8,927 nucleotides of DNA from assembly GCA_955652845.1 (NCBI GenBank), contig CATPBY010000159.1:1-8927 (forward strand), read 5' to 3'. Under the pieces are notes generated by a model that was not told where the DNA came from, made no database searches, and saw nothing but the letters and a program-made list of their open reading frames with translations. A program made the position numbers and the translations under genes. This document shows, in pieces, positions 1 through 5,216 of this stretch. Numbering within the stretch: position 1 is the first letter of the stretch; each line of letters opens with the position of its first letter. Origin of the DNA: an uncultured Terriglobales bacterium (GTDB lineage Bacteria; Acidobacteriota; Terriglobia; Terriglobales; Acidobacteriaceae).

Positions 1-354
1 ATAGTCAGTGAAGAGAACTGCATAAGCTCCGCCCAGAAGGAACGAAGCGCACCAGTTCCACCAGCCCGCTAGAAAACCCCAGAAGTCTCCAAATCCGGCG
101 CGCACCCAGCGATAGAAACCGCCTTCGACAGGCATTGCGGTGGTGAGTTCGGCGGCAACCAGGGAGACTGGAATTCACCAGAACAGTGGCAGCGCCAGCA
201 GATAAATCAGCGTCATTCCGGGGCCGGAGGTGGTGACCATGTCTTCCAGCCCGAACGGGCCGCCGGTGGTGTAGGAGAACATCACCCAGACGAAGTAGAA
301 AAGGCCCGCTTTGTGAAGGGCGGATCTGGCGGAGCTTTGAGCGGCCTGATGCAC
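1..354 (-). pseudogene. APC-family amino acid permease, N-terminal part, interrupted by in-frame TGA
   Basis: This is the start of an inner-membrane amino acid/polyamine permease of the APC superfamily. Only 118 codons are in the window, and the gene continues past the left edge. Reading from GTG at 354, residues 15-37 form TM1 with the glycine-rich unwound stretch GGPFGLE (31-37). Residues 46-70 form TM2. The loop MPVEGGFYRWV (74-84) is an APC hallmark, and TM3 starts near residue 90. Codon 60 (175-177) is TGA, between PLFW and IPVSLVAAEL. Homology-like sequence continues in the same frame on both sides, so this is a point nonsense change and not a frameshift. A glycine codon GGA would become TGA by one substitution. 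GTG at 354 is the only plausible start, because an in-frame stop lies at 364-366. It has no clear Shine-Dalgarno sequence. It may be a pseudogene, a sequencing error, or (less likely) a recoded gene. Confidence 0.8.
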
Positions 355-362
355 GAAAAGGG

Positions 363-368
363 ATTATA
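363..368 (-). promoter_or_regulatory. Candidate -10 box for the permease
   Basis: The minus strand reads TATAAT, a perfect -10 hexamer. No good -35 hexamer lies 15-18 bp upstream. If used, transcription would begin about 356-357, only 2-3 nt before the GTG at 354, giving a leaderless mRNA. This would fit the missing Shine-Dalgarno sequence, but it remains inference. Confidence 0.3.
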
Positions 369-440
369 AAGGCGTTGCCAAATGACAGCCGGCTATTCTG
401 GGCAACACACACGTAGTCGCGTCCGCGGAGACGATTGTCA

Positions 441-469
441 TTGCCGAGTGCTCCGTGGGCCACTAGAAT
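441..469 (+). promoter_or_regulatory. Sigma70-type promoter of the small secreted protein
   Basis: TTGCCG (441-446, 4/6 match to the -35 consensus) and TAGAAT (464-469, 5/6 match to the -10) are separated by exactly 17 bp. The expected start of transcription is near 476, giving a leader of about 22 nt that contains the strong ribosome binding site. This placement rules out the in-frame ATG at 435 as the translation start. The -10 lies inside an inverted repeat at 457-474. Confidence 0.6.
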
Positions 470-474
470 GGCCC
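457..474. repeat. Inverted repeat GGGCCA-N6-TGGCCC over the -10 box
   Basis: Two perfect 6-bp arms (457-462 and 469-474) flank a 6-bp centre, and the right arm overlaps the last base of the TAGAAT hexamer. The position suits an operator for a dimeric regulator, but no regulator gene is nearby and the repeat is short enough to arise by chance. Confidence 0.35.
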
Positions 475-487
475 GCGTTTCTCGATC

Positions 488-495
488 AGGAGGAG
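488..495 (+). promoter_or_regulatory. Ribosome binding site of the small secreted protein
   Basis: AGGAGGAG is a near-perfect Shine-Dalgarno sequence that ends 2 nt before ATG at 498; its AGGAGG core ends 4 nt before. It fixes the start at 498 and not at the upstream in-frame ATG at 435. Confidence 0.75.
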
Positions 496-497
496 AT

Positions 498-962
498 ATG
501 AAGGTACGAACCATCGTTCTGACTCTAGCCCTGTGCTTGGTGGGAGTAGGAGTGTGCATCGCGGATGACGCGAACATCGGAACCTGGAAGCTGAACGAAG
601 CCAAATCGAAGTTCGCTCCCGGGGCCGCAAAGAACACCAGTGTTGTCTACGAGGCTGCAGGAGACAGCGTCAAAGTTACGATTGATGGAATCGGGAACGA
701 CGGCAACCCGATCCATAATGAGTGGACAGGCAAGTATGACGGCAAAGACTACCCGGTCACCGGCGATTCCAATTCCGATGCCCGGGCGGTGACCAAAATC
801 GATCCGCATACCCTGAGTTTCAAGATCAAAAAAGATGGTAAAACCACCAGTAGTGGCCGCATCGTTGTCGCTGCGGACGGCATGAGCCGGACGGTTACTT
901 CGAGTGGAGTGGATTCGAAGGGCCGGAGTGTGAGCAATACGGCGGTATACGACAAGCAATAG
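498..962 (+). CDS. Small secreted protein of unknown function (GTWKLN-type)
   Basis: A 154-residue protein with a classical Sec signal peptide: basic MKVR, a hydrophobic core at about 5-20, and a likely cleavage after CIA (22). C20 is preceded by V, not G/A/S, so a lipoprotein signal is unlikely. The mature part opens with GTWKLNEAKSKFAPG (28-42) and continues with short polar segments that look like beta-strands (YEAAGDSVKVTIDGIG, KYDGKDYPVTG, SGRIVVAADGMSRTV). It ends in NTAVYDKQ. The pattern suggests a small all-beta, lipocalin-like fold exported to the periplasm, but no catalytic motif is visible. From memory, similar proteins are common and multi-copy in Acidobacteriota and uncharacterised. 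The start at 498 is supported by the AGGAGG site, the signal peptide and the promoter at 441-469. The gene is single, with a terminator 32 bp downstream. Confidence 0.85.
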   Translation: MKVRTIVLTLALCLVGVGVCIADDANIGTWKLNEAKSKFAPGAAKNTSVVYEAAGDSVKVTIDGIGNDGNPIHNEWTGKYDGKDYPVTGDSNSDARAVTKIDPHTLSFKIKKDGKTTSSGRIVVAADGMSRTVTSSGVDSKGRSVSNTAVYDKQ

Positions 963-994
963 CGGCGGGGATTCGGATCGACCCGCGCAGCAAC

Positions 995-1028
995 AAAAAA
1001 GCCTTCTGCTCGCGCAGGAGGCTTTTTT
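995..1028. terminator. Bidirectional rho-independent terminator
   Basis: A 15-bp stem (995-1009 with 1014-1028) contains one G-T wobble and a TCGC loop. Six A residues lead on the left and six T residues close on the right, so each strand presents a GC stem with a U run. It lies between two convergent genes (ends at 962 and 1068) and can stop both. Confidence 0.9.
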
Positions 1029-1041
1029 CGGGGGAGGGCTT

Positions 1042-1056
1042 TGGGCGCAACGCCCA
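1042..1056. repeat. Short hairpin downstream of the OmpA-like gene
   Basis: TGGGCG-CAA-CGCCCA forms a perfect 6-bp stem with a 3-nt loop. It lies between the stop of the OmpA-like gene (1068) and the main terminator. It has no U tract of its own and may protect the 3' end of that mRNA. Confidence 0.4.
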
Positions 1057-1067
1057 TCGTCCTTGGC

Positions 1068-1952
1068 TTATTTAGGAGGAGCCTGCTGGTCCTGGCTGGC
1101 GGGCGTGGTTGAGGTGGATGCCAACTGCTCCAGATCGTTCTTCAGGAGGCTGATTTCCACACGGCCGCCGCTGGTGTGCTTCTTGCCTTGCTCGTCCGCA
1201 TTGGGCGCCGGGGCATTACCCATGCCGACCACGTAGATCCGGTACACCGGAATGTCGTGGTTGAGGACCAGATAACGAACCACTGAATCCGCCATCTTCT
1301 GGGAAGTGGCGATCGCTGCCTGCCCGTGTCCTGACGAGAAGCCCTGAACCTCGATGATGTATCCACGCTGATTCTTCAACGGGGTGGCGATATCATCGAG
1401 CGCGGACTTCGCATTCTGACTTAGTGCGCTCTGACCAGGCCGGAAGCGAATTTCCGTCTGGGTTGCGGCCTTGTACTGGTCAATGTTGCCTACGACTTGT
1501 TCCACAGTGGAAAGTCGGCTGTTGGCCTGGGTGGCAGTCTGTTGCGCCATCTGCGCTTTATTGCCGGCTTCAATGGCATGCTGGTCGGCTTCGTTGGCCT
1601 TGGTGGATGCCAACTGAATGCCTTGCTGCGCACGCGAATCGACGTCTTTGATCATCTTGCTGTTGGCCGACGTCAGTTCATCGAGTTCGTTTACACGGTC
1701 ACGGATGGGAGCAGTCTGGCGCTGCACATACTTTTTGCGGGCGAACGGGTTCATCTTTCCCCAGAAGCCCTCATGAGTGTCCGGCTGCAATGCCGGTTTG
1801 CCGCTGGCTCCAGCATTCGACGAAGAAGTGTTCTGGTCTGTCGACGAAGAAGCGGCAGGTTGGCTTTGAGCGGTTGAACCAGTCTGCTGTCCAAACGCCG
1901 GGAAAGCCAGGACAGCGGTCAGAAGCAGCGCAATCAATACACTATTCTTCAT
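1068..1952 (-). CDS. Secreted OmpA-C-domain protein with coiled-coil linker
   Basis: A 294-residue envelope protein. Residues 1-21 are a Sec signal peptide (MKNSVLIALLLTAVLAFPAFG). Residues 22-55 are a Ser/Gln/Ala-rich low-complexity linker. Residues about 80-150 are Ala/Gln/Lys-rich and probably coiled coil. Residues 165-270 match the OmpA-C fold: EIRFRPGQSALS, IIEVQGFSSGHG, SQKMADSVVRYLV, IYVVGMGNAPAPNADE and GGRVEISLL. The tail is Gln/Pro-rich. No outer-membrane barrel is present. In the family this domain usually holds peptidoglycan through an Asp in GHTD and an Arg in the following helix. Here those positions appear to be S207 and M220, so binding may be lost or changed. The start at 1952 has GGAGGA 8 nt upstream. 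The start codon overlaps the stop of a 46-codon upstream frame. It converges on the terminator at 995-1028. Confidence 0.85.
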   Translation of the reverse strand: MKNSVLIALLLTAVLAFPAFGQQTGSTAQSQPAASSSTDQNTSSSNAGASGKPALQPDTHEGFWGKMNPFARKKYVQRQTAPIRDRVNELDELTSANSKMIKDVDSRAQQGIQLASTKANEADQHAIEAGNKAQMAQQTATQANSRLSTVEQVVGNIDQYKAATQTEIRFRPGQSALSQNAKSALDDIATPLKNQRGYIIEVQGFSSGHGQAAIATSQKMADSVVRYLVLNHDIPVYRIYVVGMGNAPAPNADEQGKKHTSGGRVEISLLKNDLEQLASTSTTPASQDQQAPPK

Positions 1953-2089
1953 TTTTTAAGTCCTCCAAGTTGGGCGGGAGCACCTGGGCTCCGCTCCAGC
2001 ACGTCTTTGGCGTGCTCAGTGATTTCAATGTATCGGTGGCCAAGGTCCGCCACCTGCCATTCATATAACAGGTTGAATGCCAAACCCAT
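1949..2089 (-). CDS. Possible 46-aa leader ORF coupled to the OmpA-like gene
   Basis: An open frame runs from ATG at 2089 to TGA at 1949-1951. Its stop overlaps the ATG of the OmpA-like gene in an ATGA arrangement typical of translational coupling. The OmpA-gene ribosome site GGAGGA is read within it as Gly-Gly. The product is polar and helix-like, with the stretch VADLGHRYIEITEHAKDVLE at residues 13-32 and a C-terminus of LGGLKK. There is no signal peptide or membrane segment. I do not recognise a family. A weak purine-rich AAAGAG lies 11 nt before the start, and a possible TACAAT -10 box lies at 2119-2124. It may be a real small protein, a leader peptide, a remnant of a larger gene, or chance within a structured 5' leader. 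A second overlapping frame is also open here, which lowers confidence. Confidence 0.4.
   Translation of the reverse strand: MGLAFNLLYEWQVADLGHRYIEITEHAKDVLERSPGAPAQLGGLKK
1961..1966 (-). promoter_or_regulatory. Ribosome binding site of the OmpA-like gene
   Basis: The minus strand reads GGAGGA, 8 nt before the ATG at 1952. This spacing is good and supports the chosen start. Confidence 0.75.
1977..2054 (-). promoter_or_regulatory. Three tandem small hairpins in the OmpA-like gene leader
   Basis: Three perfect short stems follow one another: 1977-1981 with 1988-1992 (GGAGC/GCTCC), 1998-2003 with 2011-2016 (AGCACG/CGTGCT), and 2035-2040 with 2049-2054 (GGTGGC/GCCACC). All are within the roughly 140-nt stretch before the OmpA-like start and inside the small open frame. 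They could affect mRNA stability or translation. No known riboswitch class is recognised. Confidence 0.35.
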
Positions 2090-2287
2090 ACCATGCTAAC
2101 TCTTTAGTTTACAAAGACATTGTAGCGCCCAAGGGGGGATCATACCGCGAAAACTTCTGCGTAAGGTAATTTTGGCAAAAATTGATATAAAAACTTCGTG
2201 TGGCGTTGGCAGCCTTGTCAAGCGAAACGTCGGTAACGTTGCACTCATCCAATGGGCAGATCAACCTGGTGGCCTCTGAGATTTCCC
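2090..2287. other. AT-rich divergent intergenic region
   Basis: This spacer separates the minus-strand OmpA-like leader from the plus-strand dehydrogenase. It is clearly more AT-rich than the surroundings, notably 2166-2195. It holds a minus-strand TACAAT (2119-2124) that could be the -10 of the OmpA-like unit, a minus-strand TATGAT (2139-2144), and a 15-bp inverted repeat TACAA-N5-TTGTA (2110-2124). On the plus strand TATAAA (2186-2191) is a possible -10 for the dehydrogenase, without a convincing -35. No RNA gene is apparent. Confidence 0.4.
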
Positions 2288-3400
2288 ATGCGCGGCTGGC
2301 TTTCTGTGGTGGTTCCGATCCTCCTTATTTCCTGCACTCGGGCAGAGAAGCTCGACCTGGCGCGCTTGAAACTTCCGCCCGGCTTCCACATTGTGGTGTA
2401 CGCGGAAGCGCCTTCTGCCCGCATGATGGCCTTCAGCCCCGGCGGCGTTTTACTGGCGGCTGCCATGAACGATGGTTCGGTCTTGGCCTTTCCGGATCCT
2501 CAGCATACGGGACACCCGGCGCGTACAGTGACTGTGCTTGAGGGGCTGAATGAACCGAATAGCATCGCGTTCAACAAAGGCAAGCTGTATGTAGCCGAGA
2601 CCAACCAGGTGCGCAGCTTTGACTGGGATGAATCGGGATTGCGCGCCACCAACGGCCATATCGTAGTAAAGCTTCCCGGCAGCGGAGGTCATTCCACCCG
2701 TACCGTGCTGTTTGCCAACGGAAAAATGTACGTCTCGGTGGGGTCGAGCTGTAATGTCTGCGTGGAGCCAGACAAGCGGCGCTCTACGGTACTGGAGTTC
2801 AACGAGGACGGCAGCGGTGAAAGAATCTTTGCAGCCGGCCTGAGAAACTCCGTCGGGCTCGCGCTGAACCCTCACACCGGAACTATTTGGGCGACAGAAA
2901 ATGGCCGGGACTGGCTGGGCGACAACCTGCCTCCTGACGAAATCAATGACCTGGGTACGAATGGCGGCAACTTCGGCTGGCCGTACTGTTACGGCAACCG
3001 CATGACCGATACTTCCCAGATCAAACCGGGCGATGCTCGCTGCCAGCAGACCATTCCCCCCAAAGTTGAAATCCAGGCGCACTCGGCGCCGCTGGGCATC
3101 GCGTTTTACAACGGAAACATGTTTCCAGTGGAATACCGCGGAAATATTTTCGTTGCGCTTCACGGGTCGTGGAATCGCAGCGTTCCTACGGGGTACAAAG
3201 TGATCCGCATTCAAGTGAATGACAAAGGAGAACCGCAAGGCTCTCCTGAAGACTTCATCACCGGGTGGATCCAGCCAGGAGATACCCACAAGGGGCGTTG
3301 GATGGGAAGGCCGGTAGGCATTGTCATCGGACCGGACGGGGCGATGTATGTGAGCGACGATTCCAACGGCATGATTTACCGGATAACGTGGGGGAGGTAG
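2288..3400 (+). CDS. PQQ-dependent sugar / sorbosone dehydrogenase family lipoprotein
   Basis: A 370-residue predicted periplasmic oxidoreductase of the glucose/sorbosone dehydrogenase (GSDH) beta-propeller family. The family oxidises sugars or aldoses with pyrroloquinoline quinone; the substrate here is unknown. Starting at ATG 2288, MRGWLSVVVPILLISC is a short lipoprotein signal with lipobox LISC and lipidated C16. An in-frame ATG at 2252 would bury this signal, and neither start has a strong Shine-Dalgarno sequence. Family landmarks are GHSTRTV (H135, the likely catalytic base), SSCNVC (C155/C158, perhaps a disulfide), GLRNSVGLA (R186/N187), TENGRDWLGDNLPPDEIN (203-220), GGNFGWPYCYG, HGSWNRS and GRPVGIVIGPDGAMYVSDD near the end. 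Length and C-terminus look complete. No PQQ biosynthesis gene or cytochrome partner lies nearby, so cofactor supply and electron acceptor are not shown. It converges with the dGTPase gene. Confidence 0.85.
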   Translation: MRGWLSVVVPILLISCTRAEKLDLARLKLPPGFHIVVYAEAPSARMMAFSPGGVLLAAAMNDGSVLAFPDPQHTGHPARTVTVLEGLNEPNSIAFNKGKLYVAETNQVRSFDWDESGLRATNGHIVVKLPGSGGHSTRTVLFANGKMYVSVGSSCNVCVEPDKRRSTVLEFNEDGSGERIFAAGLRNSVGLALNPHTGTIWATENGRDWLGDNLPPDEINDLGTNGGNFGWPYCYGNRMTDTSQIKPGDARCQQTIPPKVEIQAHSAPLGIAFYNGNMFPVEYRGNIFVALHGSWNRSVPTGYKVIRIQVNDKGEPQGSPEDFITGWIQPGDTHKGRWMGRPVGIVIGPDGAMYVSDDSNGMIYRITWGR

Positions 3401-3447
3401 GCGCGCGCGGCCCCGCCCGTGCGCATCGAAGGCAAACCCTGGGCGGA

Positions 3448-3473
3448 GCAGGTTTATGCCGGGCAGGTTTATG
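3448..3473. repeat. Short direct repeat GCAGGTTTATG x2
   Basis: Two identical 11-bp copies (3448-3458 and 3463-3473) sit 15 bp apart in the spacer after the dehydrogenase. They may be a small tandem duplication. No function is suggested. Confidence 0.5.
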
Positions 3474-3480
3474 GAGATCG

Positions 3481-3511
3481 AGGCGAACGCCTGCACGGGC
3501 GAGGGCGCCCG
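3481..3511. repeat. GC-rich double stem-loop between convergent genes
   Basis: AGGCG-AA-CGCCT (3481-3492) is followed by CGGGCG-AGGG-CGCCCG (3496-3511). The pair fills the gap between two convergent genes (ends at 3400 and 3515). There is no U run on either side, so a simple rho-independent terminator is doubtful. A dispersed intergenic repeat or 3'-end stabiliser is possible. Confidence 0.5.
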
Positions 3512-3514
3512 CGC

Positions 3515-4645
3515 CTACATTGCCATGTACTTCTCATACTGTTCGTAGATGAAGTTGTCCGTCATGCCAGCAATGTAATCACATACCACCCGCGGCAACG
3601 GTTCCTGCCTGGCTTTTTCCTGATAACTCGCCGGCAGGTTCTGCGGCTTTTTCATCCAGAATTCAAACAATTCACGAATGATCCGTTCGGCATTTCTCTT
3701 TTCCGGGTCGAGGGCCGCGCTGTAGTACAGGTTGGCGTAGAGGAATTCTTTCGTGTTCCGTCGTTCTTGCTCGACTCCCGGGCTCAGCGTGACGAGTCGC
3801 TGGGGACAGTTGCGTACGTCCTGCAGGCTTCGAATGCCTGCAGCTTTGATTTGTTCCTGCGTACGGCTGATGAGGTCGCTCACCATGCGGTCAACCATTT
3901 GCATCAGCGCTTCATTGAACTTCAACTTCTCCATCGCGGCGGGATACAGCTTTTCGGCTTCGCGGTATAAGCCGTCGAATCCCGTTATGCCATTGCGGAC
4001 ATTTTCCAGAGTTAATAAATGGGCTTCGTACCCGTCGTCCAGGTCAGCCGCATCATATGCAATTTCGTCTGCCACATCGATGAGCTGGGCTTCGAGGGGA
4101 GGACGCCGGTCAAGCAAATATTCAGCCAGCTCAGGGAATTGTGCGGAACTGTAATCCCTCGAATGCTTGACAATTCCTTCCCTTACCTCAAAAGTCAGAT
4201 TGAGTCCGCGAAAGGCCGCGTAACGCAGCTCGAAGTGTTCAACGATGCGCAGGGCATGCAGGTTATGGTCAAAGAAGAATCCCTGAGAACGCATGGCGGC
4301 GTCCAATGCTTTTTCGCCGGCATGTCCGAAGGGCGGATGGCCGACGTCGTGCGCCAACGCCAGCGCTTCCACAAGATCAACATTCAAGCCCAGTTGAGAA
4401 GCAATGGTGCGCGCGATCTGAGCTACCTCAATGGTGTGGGTCAGGCGATTGCGAAAATGGTCGGAATAGCGGCGGGTGAAGACCTGCGTCTTGGCTTCGA
4501 GCCGGCGGAAGGCACGGGAGTGGATAACGCGGTCGCGGTCCCGCTGAAAATCGCTGCGATAGGGATGCTGGGGTTCGGCGAATCGGCGCCCGCGGGAATC
4601 TTCCGCGCGCACCGCGTACCCGGCGAGCATCGGAGAGTCTAACAT
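3515..4645 (-). CDS. dgt: dNTP triphosphohydrolase, dGTPase family (HD domain)
   Basis: A cytosolic HD-superfamily enzyme that cleaves a dNTP, classically dGTP, to the nucleoside and triphosphate, and so controls dNTP pools. The protein has 376 residues, normal for the shorter dGTPase-like subfamily. The N-terminal PYRSDFQRDRDRVIHSRAFRRLEAKTQV (28-55) is a family signature. Metal ligands are visible: H70 in NRLTHTIEVAQIAR, the H99-D100 pair in ALAHDVGHPPFGHAGE, and a likely D193 in DVADEIAYDAADLDDG. The C-terminal helical region looks complete. ATG at 4645 has only AGG as a weak ribosome site; an in-frame ATG at 4630 is an alternative. It lies 24 bp downstream of the acetyltransferase gene on the same strand, so co-transcription is likely. 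Substrate preference (dGTP alone or all dNTPs) cannot be read from sequence. Confidence 0.92.
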   Translation of the reverse strand: MLDSPMLAGYAVRAEDSRGRRFAEPQHPYRSDFQRDRDRVIHSRAFRRLEAKTQVFTRRYSDHFRNRLTHTIEVAQIARTIASQLGLNVDLVEALALAHDVGHPPFGHAGEKALDAAMRSQGFFFDHNLHALRIVEHFELRYAAFRGLNLTFEVREGIVKHSRDYSSAQFPELAEYLLDRRPPLEAQLIDVADEIAYDAADLDDGYEAHLLTLENVRNGITGFDGLYREAEKLYPAAMEKLKFNEALMQMVDRMVSDLISRTQEQIKAAGIRSLQDVRNCPQRLVTLSPGVEQERRNTKEFLYANLYYSAALDPEKRNAERIIRELFEFWMKKPQNLPASYQEKARQEPLPRVVCDYIAGMTDNFIYEQYEKYMAM

Positions 4646-4669
4646 TTGCCTGGTGAACGCCTCTTGCAG

Positions 4670-5137
4670 CTATCGTAGCTTGAGCCGCATCTCGTTAGTG
4701 GGTTTAAAGCCGAGCGATTCATAAAGCGGACGTCCGTGCTCGCTGGCATGCAGGAAAACCGAATCGAAACCTTCTTTCCTGCACCATTCAATCATGGTTT
4801 TCATGAGGCGGCGCGCGATTCCTCGACGGCGGTAGTCAGGGTGGGTATACATGTTCAGGATGGTAGCTTTACGGCATTCAAGATCGTAAGGATGACTGGG
4901 CCAGGGACTGGTTACAACTCCGCCGCCGGCTACTACTCGTTCCTCAGCCAACGCCAGCCAGCCCCGGTATGAACCGTCAGCCAGCGCTCGCAGGAAGTAC
5001 GATTCTGAAGTCGAAACCATTGAGTTCAAGGCGGGCTGGTCCTTGTAATCCATATCTTCGTACATGCCCCGGCGATGGCGCAGGATTTGGCCCACATCGT
5101 CGCGGGTCGCTTCGCGGATAATGATTTCAGGATTCAT
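4670..5137 (-). CDS. GNAT-family N-acetyltransferase
   Basis: A 155-residue cytosolic acetyltransferase of the GNAT fold, which transfers acetyl from acetyl-CoA to an amine. The N-terminal IIIREATRDDVGQILRHR is the usual first strand and helix. Motif A is well preserved: ATILNMYTHPDYRRRGIARRLM (91-112), with the acetyl-CoA pyrophosphate loop RRRGIA at 103-108. The C-terminal FLHASEHGRPLYESLGFKP (128-146) is the typical motif B with the Tyr that acts as general acid in many members. The acceptor is unknown; nothing marks it as a ribosomal-protein or antibiotic acetyltransferase. ATG at 5137 is preceded by a weak GAGTG. It is the first gene of a probable two-gene unit with the dGTPase gene. The TPR gene's terminator lies just upstream, so it needs its own promoter, which I cannot identify clearly. 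Confidence 0.88.
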   Translation of the reverse strand: MNPEIIIREATRDDVGQILRHRRGMYEDMDYKDQPALNSMVSTSESYFLRALADGSYRGWLALAEERVVAGGGVVTSPWPSHPYDLECRKATILNMYTHPDYRRRGIARRLMKTMIEWCRKEGFDSVFLHASEHGRPLYESLGFKPTNEMRLKLR

Positions 5138-5146
5138 GGTTCACTC

Positions 5147-5175
5147 AAATAAGAAAGGCCGAGCTGCGCTCGGCC
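5147..5175 (-). terminator. Rho-independent terminator of the TPR gene
   Basis: On the minus strand an 8-bp GC stem (5168-5175 with 5157-5164, 3-nt loop) is followed directly by the U-rich run TTTCTTATTT (5156-5147). It lies 41 bp after the TPR stop and just before the acetyltransferase start, so it separates the two units. Confidence 0.75.
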
Positions 5176-5197
5176 AGACAGCCGAGAGCGGCTGTCT
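5176..5197. repeat. Second stem-loop beside the TPR terminator
   Basis: AGACAGCCG-AGAG-CGGCTGTCT is a perfect 9-bp stem with a 4-nt loop. It abuts the terminator stem at 5157-5175 with no spacer. It may be a copy of a dispersed intergenic repeat or strengthen 3'-end protection. Confidence 0.6.
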
Positions 5198-5216
5198 CTA
5201 CGTTATTCATGGGGAT

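Noticed and set aside
435..497. N-terminal extension of the small secreted protein to ATG 435
   Set aside because: The extension precedes the signal peptide, overlaps the promoter, and would place the strong AGGAGG site inside the coding region.
5..637. Minus-strand 210-codon open frame across the permease and the secreted protein gene
   Set aside because: It crosses two genes with good motif or signal support in other frames and reads as low-quality Arg/Ser-rich sequence. The real minus frame here is the permease frame with the TGA.
2173..2187. Sigma54-like promoter (TGGCA ... TTG) in the divergent spacer
   Set aside because: The GG and GC elements do not have the required spacing; the -12 position reads TA, not GC.
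2200..2541. GTG-started frame upstream of and overlapping the dehydrogenase start
   Set aside because: It lies in a different frame from the propeller protein, shows no signal peptide or domain, and continues as a shadow inside the real gene.
2450..3496. Long minus-strand open frame (348 codons) opposite the dehydrogenase
   Set aside because: The plus strand carries clear GSDH-family motifs throughout. The antisense product is Arg/His/Ala-rich with no recognisable domain, as expected for a shadow frame in GC-rich DNA.
4019..4642. Plus-strand open frame (207 codons) opposite the dGTPase gene
   Set aside because: It lies fully within the HD-domain gene on the other strand and has no domain signature or ribosome site.
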